Below are positions 17,040-25,126 of a DNA stretch of 64,000 bases, in pieces (the stretch's first letter is position 1; each line of letters starts with the position of its first letter). The notes under the pieces are model-generated. The model did not search any database and had not been told where the DNA came from. It worked only from the letters and a program-made list of their open reading frames with translations. Location: contig NZ_CP025263.1 of NCBI RefSeq assembly GCF_002843605.1, positions 3,563,501 through 3,627,500 of the forward strand, in the 5' to 3' direction. The position numbers and the translations under genes are program-made. The DNA comes from Pseudomonas sp. S09G 359. GTDB taxonomy: Bacteria > Pseudomonadota > Gammaproteobacteria > Pseudomonadales > Pseudomonadaceae.

Positions 17040-18398
17040 TCAGTTGGCCACAGGTGTGCGCATGGTGACGAACTCTTCCGCCGCCGTGGGGTGCACGCCG
17101 ATGGTTTCGTCGAAATGCTGCTTGGTCGCGCCCGCCTTGAGCGCGATCGCCAGGCCCTGCACGATTTCACCCGCGTCCGGGCCGACCATGTGGCAACCCA
17201 GCACCTTGTCGGTGTCGGCGTCGACCACCAGCTTCATCAAGGTTTTTTCCTGGCACTCGGTCAAGGTCAACTTCATCGGGCGGAAGCGGCTTTCGAAGAT
17301 CTGGACCTTATGGCCCTGCTCTTTGGCTTCTTCTTCCGACAGGCCGACGGTGCCGATATTCGGCAGGCTGAACACCGCCGTCGGGATCATGGCGTAGTCC
17401 ACCGGGCGATACTGCTCAGGCTTGAACAGTCGACGCGCCACTGCCATGCCTTCAGCCAGGGCCACCGGCGTGAGCTGCACGCGGCCGATCACATCGCCAA
17501 TGGCCAGGATCGACGATTCAGCTGTCTGGTACAGGTCGTCCACTTCGACAAAGCCACGCTTGTCGAGTTTGACGCCGGTATTTTCCAGCCCCAGGTTGTC
17601 CAGCATCGGACGGCGGCCGGTGGCGTAGAACACGCAATCGGCTTCCAGCACCCGGCCGTCTTTCAAGGTGGCCTTGAGGCTGCCATCGGCCTGCTTGTCG
17701 ATACGCTCGATATCGGCATTGAACTGCAAGTCCAGACCGCGCTTGGTCAGCTCTTCCTTCAGGTGCGTGCGTACCGCGCCGTCAAAGCCGCGCAGGAACA
17801 GGTCACCGCGATACAGCAGCGTGGTTTGCGCGCCCAGCCCGTGGAAAATCCCGGCGAACTCGACGGCTATATATCCGCCACCCACCACCAGTACGCGCTT
17901 GGGCAGTTCTTTAAGGAAAAACGCCTCATTGGAGCCAATTGCGTGCTCACGCCCTGGAATCTCGGGGATCTGCGGCCAACCACCGGTTGCGATCAGGATG
18001 TGCTTGGCGGTGAAACGCTCACCGTTGATTTCCACCTGGTGCGGGTCGACCACGCGCGCGTGCCCTTCATGCAGGGTCACGCCGCTATTGACCAGCAGGT
18101 TGCGGTAAATGCCGTTAAGGCGGTTGATCTCGCGATCTTTGTTGGCGATCAAGGTCGCCCAATCAAAGTTCGCCTCGCCCAAGGACCAGCCAAACCCGCT
18201 GGCTTGCTCAAAATCTTCGGCAAAATGCGCACCGTACACCAACAGTTTCTTTGGCACACAGCCCACGTTTACGCAGGTACCGCCCAGGTAGCGGCTTTCG
18301 GCCACGGCCACCTTGGCACCAAAACCTGCGGCAAAGCGCGCCGCGCGAACACCGCCAGAACCGGCGCCAATTACATACAGGTCAAAATCGTAGGCCAT
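17040..18398 (-). CDS. gor: Glutathione-disulfide reductase
   Basis: This FAD- and NADPH-dependent disulfide reductase keeps glutathione reduced. The 452-residue length is typical. The FAD motif [10 protein letters not shown] is at the N terminus, the redox cysteines are in [13 protein letters not shown] (about 42 and 47), the NADPH motif is [11 protein letters not shown], and the C-terminal catalytic His is in [10 protein letters not shown]. It is followed in transcription by no same-strand gene; the KfrA-like gene is convergent. It complements the neighbouring gloA and ahpCF as redox defence. Confidence 0.96.
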   Translation of the reverse strand: MAYDFDLYVIGAGSGGVRAARFAAGFGAKVAVAESRYLGGTCVNVGCVPKKLLVYGAHFAEDFEQASGFGWSLGEANFDWATLIANKDREINRLNGIYRNLLVNSGVTLHEGHARVVDPHQVEINGERFTAKHILIATGGWPQIPEIPGREHAIGSNEAFFLKELPKRVLVVGGGYIAVEFAGIFHGLGAQTTLLYRGDLFLRGFDGAVRTHLKEELTKRGLDLQFNADIERIDKQADGSLKATLKDGRVLEADCVFYATGRRPMLDNLGLENTGVKLDKRGFVEVDDLYQTAESSILAIGDVIGRVQLTPVALAEGMAVARRLFKPEQYRPVDYAMIPTAVFSLPNIGTVGLSEEEAKEQGHKVQIFESRFRPMKLTLTECQEKTLMKLVVDADTDKVLGCHMVGPDAGEIVQGLAIALKAGATKQHFDETIGVHPTAAEEFVTMRTPVAN

Positions 18399-18451
18399 TT
18401 CACTCTCCTCGGCAGGACATCAGCATACCGACTTACATGGGGCTGAAAAAC

Positions 18452-18480
18452 GAAAAAGCCACCCTAAGGTGGCTTTCTCT
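18452..18480 (-). terminator. galU terminator
   Basis: AGCCACC-CTAA-GGTGGCT with the T run on the minus strand, between galU and gor, both on the minus strand. It separates the two transcripts. Confidence 0.88.
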
Positions 18481-18503
18481 CAAAACAGCTGGGCTTGTAT
18501 GAA

Positions 18504-19343
18504 TCAGTAAGCCTTGCCAGTCTTGTAGAAGTGCTCGTAGCAGAAGTTGGTCGCTTCGATGTAGCCTTCAGCGCCGCCGCAGTCGAAACGCTGGCCCTTG
18601 AATTTGTAGGCAATTACGCAACCGTCTTTGGCTTGCTTGAGCAAGGCGTCGGTGATCTGGATTTCGCCGCCCTTGCCTGGCTCGGTTTCTTCGATCAGCT
18701 TGAAGATGTCCGGAGTCAGGATGTAACGGCCGATGATCGCCAAGTTCGACGGAGCATCTTCCGGTGCTGGTTTTTCAACCATGTCACGTACGCGGATCAG
18801 GCCATCACCAATGTCGTCGCCGGCGATAACCCCGTACTTGTTGGTTTCTTCCGGGTTCACTTCCATCACGGCAACGATGGTGCAGCGGTATTTCTGGTAG
18901 AGCTTGACCATCTGGGTCAGCACGCCGTCGCCTTCCAGGTTTACACACAGGTCATCCGCCAGTACCACGGCGAACGGCTCGTCACCGATCAGCGGGCGGC
19001 CAGTCAGGATGGCGTGGCCGAGGCCTTTCATCTGGGTCTGACGGGTGTAGGAGAACGAGCACTCGTCGAGCAGTTTGCGGATACCAACCAGGTATTTTTC
19101 CTTGTCGGTGCCCTTGATCTGGTTTTCCAGCTCGTAGCTGATGTCAAAGTGGTCTTCCAGCGCGCGCTTACCACGGCCGGTCACGATGGAGATTTCGTTC
19201 AAGCCGGCATCCAGTGCCTCTTCGACGCCGTACTGAATCAGTGGCTTGTTCACCACCGGCAGCATCTCTTTGGGCATGGCCTTGGTCGCTGGCAAGAAGC
19301 GAGTGCCGTAACCGGCTGCTGGGAACAAGCATTTCTTGATCAT
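18504..19343 (-). CDS. galU: UTP-glucose-1-phosphate uridylyltransferase
   Basis: This enzyme makes UDP-glucose from UTP and glucose 1-phosphate for LPS, exopolysaccharide and trehalose/osmoglucan synthesis. Its 279 residues carry the nucleotidyltransferase signature FPAAGYGTRFLPATKAMPKE at the N terminus and VVLADDLC, the metal-binding DD, mid-chain. AAGGA precedes the ATG. It is a single gene with its own terminator. Confidence 0.97.
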   Translation of the reverse strand: MIKKCLFPAAGYGTRFLPATKAMPKEMLPVVNKPLIQYGVEEALDAGLNEISIVTGRGKRALEDHFDISYELENQIKGTDKEKYLVGIRKLLDECSFSYTRQTQMKGLGHAILTGRPLIGDEPFAVVLADDLCVNLEGDGVLTQMVKLYQKYRCTIVAVMEVNPEETNKYGVIAGDDIGDGLIRVRDMVEKPAPEDAPSNLAIIGRYILTPDIFKLIEETEPGKGGEIQITDALLKQAKDGCVIAYKFKGQRFDCGGAEGYIEATNFCYEHFYKTGKAY

Positions 19344-19653
19344 ATGGGTCCTTACAAAGGGCTGTGCGTACGAAATTCGGCGCAGTCTAATCAGGCCGCA
19401 GTCACCTTACAATGGGGCCTGCTGGCGTTGCGATGTCATCATAGAGAAAAAATGTCGGCGTAAGTTCCGCACATCTTGCGAAGAGCTTCACCACCGACAC
19501 GCCAGAAAACGCCTGCGCCTCAACATTTAATAGGGCTGCAACCGTTTTAGCATGCTTTTGCGCTGGAAACACTGACCTGCAATAACATACGCGGCCCAGT
19601 GACATTTGGCGCTATCATTAGGGCCTTGAACCAGACCACGAGATTGTTAATAG
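19344..19653. other. Gene-free gap between galU and a small hypothetical gene
   Basis: About 310 bases, moderately AT-rich, between divergently read genes. It should hold the galU promoter and that of the next gene. I see no tRNA, repeat, riboswitch or well-formed terminator in it. Confidence 0.5.
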
Positions 19654-19839
19654 ATGTCAGAACCAAAAGGCGTGAACGGCTACCTGATCACAAAACGAGC
19701 GGACGGTTGGCACCTGATCAACTTCCACGGAGACAGCGTCGCCGGGGCATTCGCAACCGAACAGCAAGCTATTGCGGTAGCTGAAGTGTTTGTGGATGAA
19801 GCGGGCCACGCCTCGAGCAAGCGCCCGAAGACCAAGTAA
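19654..19839 (+). CDS. Small conserved-looking hypothetical protein (61 aa)
   Basis: This 61-residue protein has the alternating pattern of a small alpha/beta domain (YLITKRADGWHLINF, then ATEQQAIAVAEVFVDEA) and a basic tail. It is somewhat like DUF2188 single-domain proteins, but I would not assign it. It has a strong terminator 20 bases after the stop, which supports a real transcript. The ribosome site is weak. Confidence 0.65.
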   Translation: MSEPKGVNGYLITKRADGWHLINFHGDSVAGAFATEQQAIAVAEVFVDEAGHASSKRPKTK

Positions 19840-19857
19840 GCCTCGCCGTGCCATGCA

Positions 19858-19885
19858 AAAAGCCCCATTAACGGGGCTTTTTTTG
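19858..19885 (+). terminator. Rho-independent terminator
   Basis: AAGCCCC-ATTAA-CGGGGCTT followed by seven or more Ts, ending the small hypothetical gene. Confidence 0.9.
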
Positions 19886-19984
19886 TGTTTGTCTGTACCC
19901 AGATGGCAGATCGCTATAATCTTCCGCAAACGCCCCACGACAGTGTCCGCGCGCGCCCTCCAACACCCTTGACGACGAACCCAC

Positions 19985-20266
19985 ATGAACAAGATTCTGG
20001 CACTGATTGCGGTACTGGCGATGACCGGCTGCACCACCACCTCTGACGTCTACCTGAAAAACGGTGAGCAAGGCCTCACCATCGACTGCTCGGGCGAAGC
20101 CAACTCTTGGGCCAGTTGCTACGAAAAAGCCGATGCCTCTTGCGCCGGCACCGGCTATCGCATCGTCGGTACCGAGGGTACGCCATCCCTGAAAGAAAGT
20201 GACAAGACCCTGGGCCAGGACGTGGGCAACTACAAAAGTCGCAGCGTTGTGGTGGTGTGCAAGTAA
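19985..20266 (+). CDS. Small lipoprotein (93 aa)
   Basis: The N terminus MNKILALIAVLAMTGC is a lipoprotein signal with the lipobox AMTGC. The mature part has three more Cys pairs (IDCSG, ASCYEKADASCAG, VVVC), suggesting disulfides in the periplasm. The region CYEKADASCAGTGYRIVG resembles short Pseudomonas lipoproteins of unknown role. The ribosome site is weak. It converges with the next two genes. Confidence 0.8.
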   Translation: MNKILALIAVLAMTGCTTTSDVYLKNGEQGLTIDCSGEANSWASCYEKADASCAGTGYRIVGTEGTPSLKESDKTLGQDVGNYKSRSVVVVCK

Positions 20267-20275
20267 CCCCTGGGG

Positions 20276-20506
20276 TTACAGATGGATCTCGGCAAACTTG
20301 ATGCCCAGCTCCCGAAGGATTTCGCTCAGCCCGTCCAGGCTGGCAAATGACTCGACCTCATCCTGATCATCCACCAGGAAAAAGCTACGCCCGCCGCTCT
20401 TCTTGAAAAACACGATCCACTCGCCAAGGGCAGCCGGGTTCTGGATGACATGGGTAGCCGAGATTTGCCCCTCGGCATGGCGGGCTTTGACATCTTCACG
20501 TTTCAT
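20276..20506 (-). CDS. Small hypothetical protein (76 aa)
   Basis: This 76-residue soluble protein (IQNPAALGEWIVFFKKSGGRSFFLVD, with a helical acidic C terminus) is of unknown function. The fold pattern of strands followed by a helix suggests a small alpha/beta domain. The Met at 20506 is preferred over an upstream start because that extension would overlap the preceding lipoprotein gene. It is 20 bases downstream of the lipoprotein gene on the same strand, so they form a likely two-gene operon. Confidence 0.65.
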   Translation of the reverse strand: MKREDVKARHAEGQISATHVIQNPAALGEWIVFFKKSGGRSFFLVDDQDEVESFASLDGLSEILRELGIKFAEIHL

Positions 20507-20526
20507 ATCGGGTTTCCGCAACGGCA

Positions 20527-20877
20527 TCAGCCGGAGATGCACTCTTCACCGGCTTTTTTCACATCAGCCGGGCGAATAGGCACATTGGACATGCTCTCGT
20601 AGAGCTTGATGCTGCTACCGCTGGAGCGTTCTTCAATCTCGAAAATCGCCGCTGGATCAGCTGAAAACTTCTGCGGCACGATAACTTGTACGCCTTCTTT
20701 ATGCGGCTCGATCTGTGGCGGACGACGGGTTGCGGACAATTTACGCACCACGCAGGCTGCATATTCCTGCGGTTTTTTCCCTGAGATGACTGCCAGCGTC
20801 GGCGGCGTCTGCTTGATATCTGCAACCGAAGCACACCCACCTATCGCCAAGGCCAGAACCAACACACTCCACTTCAT
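20527..20877 (-). CDS. Putative lipoprotein (116 aa)
   Basis: The signal MKWSVLVLALAIGGC contains a lipobox (AIGGC), so the mature protein is lipid-anchored. The rest (YAACVVRKLSATRRPPQI, later EECISG) has two Cys and no family I recognise. TCGGAGG gives a strong ribosome site. It is first in a probable operon with the 76-residue gene. Confidence 0.75.
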   Translation of the reverse strand: MKWSVLVLALAIGGCASVADIKQTPPTLAVISGKKPQEYAACVVRKLSATRRPPQIEPHKEGVQVIVPQKFSADPAAIFEIEERSSGSSIKLYESMSNVPIRPADVKKAGEECISG

Positions 20878-21089
20878 ACAAAACCTCCGATAAAGACCGT
20901 ACGACAGCGGGGATGGTAAATTTCTCCCGCCAACGTAGGATTTATCCCTGATAACTCGGTAAATAACTGTTTTAAATTGTCGATCCCGTTGAACACGGGT
21001 CGATAATAAACGCGCTGAGGCTGATAAACTCCATCTTAACCTACGTATCGTTCTGATTTTTCAGAAAAAGCCCTTCTGGAGACACCCTC

Positions 21090-21392
21090 ATGAAATTCAT
21101 CCACCAGCGCGAGCACCTCAACGAGGGAGACATTGTCGTCATCGAATGCTCGCAGACATGTAATATTCGTCTGATGAGCGACGCCAACTTTCGCAGCTTC
21201 AAGAACGGCGGCCGCCATACCTACCACGGTGGTGCCTTCGACAAATTCCCCGCCAAAATCACCGCACCGAGCACCGGGTTCTGGAACATCACCCTGGACG
21301 TGGTCACCCGTCGGGCGATCAGCGTGACCAAAAAGCCTGCGTTGTCCCACAAGATCCGCATTGTACGTCGTACCAGCTCCAAGCTGAGCTGA
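21090..21392 (+). CDS. DUF1883-family protein
   Basis: This 100-residue protein matches the DUF1883 pattern (EHLNEGDIVVIECSQTCNIRL, FRSFKNGG, GFWNITLDV). No catalytic motif is evident. A related domain is found in some TIR-associated proteins, but here it stands alone. GGAG seven bases before the ATG sets the start. It is followed closely by a 55-residue gene and alkB on the same strand. Confidence 0.8.
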   Translation: MKFIHQREHLNEGDIVVIECSQTCNIRLMSDANFRSFKNGGRHTYHGGAFDKFPAKITAPSTGFWNITLDVVTRRAISVTKKPALSHKIRIVRRTSSKLS

Positions 21393-21417
21393 GCCGAACT
21401 TCCTACAGGAAATAGCC

Positions 21418-21585
21418 GTGACTGCCACCACCAAATACGTCATCAAGTACAAGCTCAACGGCGAACGCCGTTTTGAGTTCGCCCAGTTGCACACCAACAG
21501 CGTGGAAGAAGCCAAGCAAGCCCTGGCCAAAATTCACGATGCCAGTGATGAAATCACCGACATCAACGTGAGTAAGGCGCTGTAA
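21418..21585 (+). CDS. Small hypothetical protein (55 aa), GTG start
   Basis: A compact 55-codon frame starts at GTG (21418), preceded by ACAGGAAA six bases upstream, a good ribosome site. The product begins VTATTKYVIKYKLNGERRFE and ends in a helical segment (EEAKQALAKIHDASDEI). The pattern is strand-turn-strand-helix. It fills the gap between the DUF1883 gene and alkB, ending five bases before the alkB ATG, so it is very likely real and co-transcribed. Function unknown. Confidence 0.72.
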   Translation: MTATTKYVIKYKLNGERRFEFAQLHTNSVEEAKQALAKIHDASDEITDINVSKAL

Positions 21586-21589
21586 GGCC

Positions 21590-22255
21590 ATGCCTGGCCC
21601 GACTGCCGACCTGTTCGCCGATGACGCCCTGCAACAACCCGCCGGGCGCGAGCAAATCGGCGAACAGTCCTACGTGCTAAGGGGCTACGCCCTGCCCTGG
21701 ATTGAACGCCTTCTGCCTGAGCTGCGGCGTGTACTGGCTCAATCGCCGTTTCGGCAAATGGTCACCCCCGGTGGCTTTACCATGTCGGCGGCGTTAAGCA
21801 GTTGCGGTGACCTGGGCTGGACCACCGATGCAACCGGCTACCGCTACACGCCCATCGACCCGCGCAGCCAGCAAGCCTGGCCCGCCATGCCGGACACCTT
21901 GCGCCAATTGGCCGAACTGGCGGCGGCAGAGGCCGGGTTTGCCCACTTCAGCCCCGATGCCTGCCTGATCAACCGCTACGTACCGGGCGCCAAGATGTCC
22001 TTGCATCAAGACAAGAATGAACGCCGCTACAGTGAGCCTGTGGTGTCGGTGTCCCTCGGGCTGCCAGCGATTTTCCTGTTTGGTGGTCACGAGCGCAGCA
22101 GCAAAACGCAAAAAGTTTCGCTGTTCCATGGCGATGTGGTGGTCTGGGGCGGGGTCGATCGCCTGCGTTTTCATGGGGTGATGCCGATCAAGGAAGGCGT
22201 GCATCCGGTGATGGGCCCGCAGCGCATCAACCTGACGTTCCGTACCGCTGGCTGA
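21590..22255 (+). CDS. alkB: DNA oxidative demethylase AlkB
   Basis: This Fe(II)/2-oxoglutarate dioxygenase repairs 1-methyladenine and 3-methylcytosine in DNA and RNA. Its 221 residues are near the E. coli size. The iron motif HxD is in MSLHQDKNE and the third ligand His in FHGVMP. The 2-oxoglutarate-binding Arg pair is near RINLTFR. YRYTPIDPRSQQAWPAMP is the substrate lid region. It is followed 75 bases later by ada, so the two make an alkylation-repair unit. Confidence 0.95.
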   Translation: MPGPTADLFADDALQQPAGREQIGEQSYVLRGYALPWIERLLPELRRVLAQSPFRQMVTPGGFTMSAALSSCGDLGWTTDATGYRYTPIDPRSQQAWPAMPDTLRQLAELAAAEAGFAHFSPDACLINRYVPGAKMSLHQDKNERRYSEPVVSVSLGLPAIFLFGGHERSSKTQKVSLFHGDVVVWGGVDRLRFHGVMPIKEGVHPVMGPQRINLTFRTAG

Positions 22256-22330
22256 TTTGACCGCAAGCTTCGGAGTGCCAGGCGCGTGCGGCACGGCTAA
22301 TCTGGCCTGGCCCCGTCACGAGTGCCGACC

Positions 22331-23377
22331 ATGACTACCGAACAAGACCCCCGCTGGGCTGCGATTCTCGCCCGCGACCCCAAGGCCGACACGCTGTTCG
22401 TCTACGGCGTCAAGACCACTGGCGTGTATTGCCGACCCAGCAGTGCCTCGCGCTTGCCGCGCGCGGAAAATATCGAGTTCTTCGACACCCCGGCGCAAGC
22501 CGAGGCGGCCGGCTATCGCGCCAGCAAACGCGCGGCCGGCGACCAGACTCAAGTTGCCGCACACCATGGCCAACTGGTGGCCGAAGCATGCCGGCACATC
22601 GAGCAGGCCGACACCCCGCCCACACTGAACACCCTGGCAGCCCAGGCCGGCCTCAGCCCGTTCCATTTTCACCGCGTATTCAAGGCGGTGACCGGCCTGA
22701 CCCCCAAGGGCTACGCCAGCGCCCACCGTTCACGCAAGGTGCGCGCCGGGCTCAAGGGCCAGCACTCGGTGACGGATGCGCTGTACGACGCGGGGTTCAA
22801 CTCCAACAGCCGCTTTTATGAATCGGCTGACCAGTTGCTGGGCATGAAGCCCAGTGACTACAAGGCAGGTGGCACCAACAATGTAATCCTGTTCGCCGTT
22901 GGGCAGTGCTCGCTGGGGGCGATTCTGGTGGCGCAAAGCACCCGTGGCGTCTGCGCGATTCTGTTGGGGGATGACCCGGATAAACTGGTGCGCGACCTCC
23001 AGGACCAATTTCCCAAAGCCGACCTGGTAGGCGCCGACACGCGCTTCGAACAGTTGATCGCCCAAGTGGTGGGGTTTGTCGAAGCGCCCGCCTTGGGCCT
23101 GGACCTGCCGCTGGACCTGCGCGGCACCGCGTTTCAAGAGCGCGTATGGCAGGCCTTGCGCGAAATTCCGGTAGGCAGCACGGCCAGCTACGCGCAGATT
23201 GCCGAGCGCATCGGCGCGCCCAAATCGTTTCGCGCGGTGGCCCAGGCGTGCGGAGCCAACAGCCTGGCAGTTGCGATCCCCTGTCACCGCGTGGTGCGCA
23301 GCAACGGTGACGTGTCGGGTTACCGCTGGGGCGTCGAGCGCAAGCGCCAATTGCTCGAGCGCGAACGCCAGCGCTAG
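22331..23377 (+). CDS. ada: Ada-type O6-alkylguanine-DNA methyltransferase/AraC regulator with altered zinc site
   Basis: Three parts are present: an N-terminal Ada methyl-phosphotriester domain (1-75), an AraC-type HTH (about 85-170), and a C-terminal methyltransferase domain with the active Cys in IPCHRVVRSNGD. The N-terminal acceptor Cys is kept (TTGVYCRPS), but the partners that bind zinc in E. coli Ada (Cys42, Cys69, Cys72) appear as Ser, Ser and Ala (CRPSS; RASKRAAG). So methyl-switch activation as in E. coli may not work the same way. I chose the ATG at 22331; a GTG three codons upstream is also possible. It is downstream of alkB. Confidence 0.9.
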   Translation: MTTEQDPRWAAILARDPKADTLFVYGVKTTGVYCRPSSASRLPRAENIEFFDTPAQAEAAGYRASKRAAGDQTQVAAHHGQLVAEACRHIEQADTPPTLNTLAAQAGLSPFHFHRVFKAVTGLTPKGYASAHRSRKVRAGLKGQHSVTDALYDAGFNSNSRFYESADQLLGMKPSDYKAGGTNNVILFAVGQCSLGAILVAQSTRGVCAILLGDDPDKLVRDLQDQFPKADLVGADTRFEQLIAQVVGFVEAPALGLDLPLDLRGTAFQERVWQALREIPVGSTASYAQIAERIGAPKSFRAVAQACGANSLAVAIPCHRVVRSNGDVSGYRWGVERKRQLLERERQR

Positions 23378-23964
23378 AGCAACTTGCGCTTACGAAATTG
23401 CGCAACCTTATGCCGGTTGCCGCACAGCGCCATGCTGCACCAGCGGCGTTTGTGTGCTTTGGTGCGATCGTAAAACCACAGCACACACTCGGGATGCTCG
23501 CAGGTGCGGATCAGGCTGAAGTCACCCAGCACCAACAGGCCTGCAGCGGCCTCGGCAATCGTTGACAGGAACTGCTCCGGGGTTTGCGTCTTGCGCTGAC
23601 GCTCCAACTGCAGTTCGCCCGACGCCGGCCACGCCAGTTGCGGATGGCTGACGGCTTTGCGCAAAAAGCCATTGAGCGCAGTCGGATCGCCTTGTTTCCC
23701 GGCCTTGCGCTGCTCCAGCAGATCGCGGATCACTTCTCGCAAGGCCACGGCCGTCGCCACTAGCGCGCCCGGTTCAAAGGCCGGCACCGCGCCCTCCTCG
23801 ACCCACCCCAACCGTACCAGCCAGCGTTCGACATCCGCGTCGCCTTGCCAGAAATCGAAGGGTTCGCCGTCGATATTGGCACGCGTGTTAAGCATATCCA
23901 GCACCGGGTCATCGGCCAGTACATAGGGTTCCAGGGGCGCAACGGGAGGTGCGGAAGTAGCCAT
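23374..23964 (-). CDS. CGNR zinc-finger (ABATE-domain) regulator
   Basis: This 196-residue protein has an N-terminal ABATE-like domain (DDPVLDMLNTRANIDGEP) and a C-terminal CGNR zinc finger with Cys in RTCEHPEC and MALCGNRHK. These are predicted stress-linked transcription factors. Start at the ATG (23964), seven bases after AGGA; a TTG two codons earlier has no advantage. It overlaps the ada stop by four bases, convergently. It diverges from an alpha/beta hydrolase gene and probably regulates it. Confidence 0.88.
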   Translation of the reverse strand: MATSAPPVAPLEPYVLADDPVLDMLNTRANIDGEPFDFWQGDADVERWLVRLGWVEEGAVPAFEPGALVATAVALREVIRDLLEQRKAGKQGDPTALNGFLRKAVSHPQLAWPASGELQLERQRKTQTPEQFLSTIAEAAAGLLVLGDFSLIRTCEHPECVLWFYDRTKAHKRRWCSMALCGNRHKVAQFRKRKLL

Positions 23965-24037
23965 GGTCAATCCTCATGAGAGCCCCGACATCGTAACCGC
24001 TATTTACGTGCATGGATAGTTACGAAGCACGGAAAAC

Positions 24038-24098
24038 TAACCCGATAAATTAATTTGACAGGTTACATTTTAAGGCGCAGCTTTTTAATTCGGTAACC
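24038..24098. promoter_or_regulatory. Inverted GGTTA/TAACC motifs in the CGNR/hydrolase divergent promoter
   Basis: TAACC at 24038-24042 faces GGTTA at 24061-24065, and GGTTAC at 24061-24066 faces GTAACC at 24093-24098, in an AT-rich 175-base gap between divergent genes. These are candidate operator half-sites for the CGNR protein. The motif is short, so chance is possible. Confidence 0.3.
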
Positions 24099-24138
24099 CG
24101 TATATCAACTTTATCAAGTTACAAAAGGTGCTCTCAGC

Positions 24139-25017
24139 ATGACTACTCAAGCTCCCGTTGTTCACTACCGTCACGTCGATGTCGATGGCGTGCGCATGTT
24201 CTACCGTGAGGCCGGCGACCCAGCCGCCCCGGTCATGCTGCTGTTGCATGGTTTTCCCAGCTCGTCGCATATGTACCGCAACCTGATCCCGCTGCTAGCC
24301 ACGCGCTTCCGGGTGATTGCCCCAGACCTGCCGGGTTTCGGCTTCACCGAAGTACCCACTGAGCGCGATTACGTCTACAGCTTCGACAACCTGGCGATTA
24401 CCACGGGGCATTTTGTCGAGGCATTGGGCCTCAGCCGCTACGCCCTGTATGTCTTCGATTACGGCGCGCCGGTCGGCCTGCGCCTGGCGGTGGCGCACCC
24501 GGAGCGGGTCAGCGCGCTGGTTTCGCAGAATGGCAACGCTTACCTGGAAGGCCTGGGCGATGCCTGGTCGCCGATTCACGCCTACTGGGCCGAGCCGAGC
24601 CAGGCCAACCGCGAGGTGATTCGCAACGCGGTGATCAGCCTCGAAGGCACGCGCTACCAGTATTTGCACGGCGTGAGCCAGCCGGAACGGGTGGCGCCGG
24701 AGTCGTATATGCTCGACGTGCTGCTGATGCAGCGGCCTGGCAATGACGAGATCCAACTGGACCTGTTCCTCGACTACCGCAACAACCTCACGCTGTACCC
24801 GGCATTCCAGGCGTTTTTCCAGGCCACCCAGGTGCCAGCACTGGTGATCTGGGGCCAGAACGACCCGTTCTTCATCCCGCCAGGAGCCCATGCCTACACC
24901 CGTGATAACGCCAATGCCGTGGTGGAGCTGCTCGATACCGGCCACTTCGCCCTGGAAACCCATGCCGAGCACATCGCCCAGCGGATCCATGCCGTGCTGG
25001 GGCACGCCATAGACTGA
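24139..25017 (+). CDS. Alpha/beta hydrolase with Asp nucleophile (dehalogenase/epoxide-hydrolase-like)
   Basis: This 292-residue alpha/beta hydrolase has an oxyanion-hole motif HGFPSSSHMY near residue 36 and the nucleophile elbow FDYGAPVG, in which Asp rather than Ser is the nucleophile, as in haloalkane dehalogenases and epoxide hydrolases. The catalytic His is in LDTGHFALE near the C terminus. The residue after the nucleophile is Tyr, where those two families usually have Trp (DWG), so halide binding is doubtful. Divergent from a CGNR regulator, and followed by a nitronate monooxygenase gene 110 bases away. The substrate is unknown. Confidence 0.88.
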   Translation: MTTQAPVVHYRHVDVDGVRMFYREAGDPAAPVMLLLHGFPSSSHMYRNLIPLLATRFRVIAPDLPGFGFTEVPTERDYVYSFDNLAITTGHFVEALGLSRYALYVFDYGAPVGLRLAVAHPERVSALVSQNGNAYLEGLGDAWSPIHAYWAEPSQANREVIRNAVISLEGTRYQYLHGVSQPERVAPESYMLDVLLMQRPGNDEIQLDLFLDYRNNLTLYPAFQAFFQATQVPALVIWGQNDPFFIPPGAHAYTRDNANAVVELLDTGHFALETHAEHIAQRIHAVLGHAID

Positions 25018-25126
25018 TGACACCGCACGAAACGCGCGTTTCGTCCAGTGAATAAAACAGAGTGGCCGGGTGCCAAGGGCCCTGTTAAAACAGCGCAAAG
25101 TCCTATTCACGCTGGAGAAACATCCC

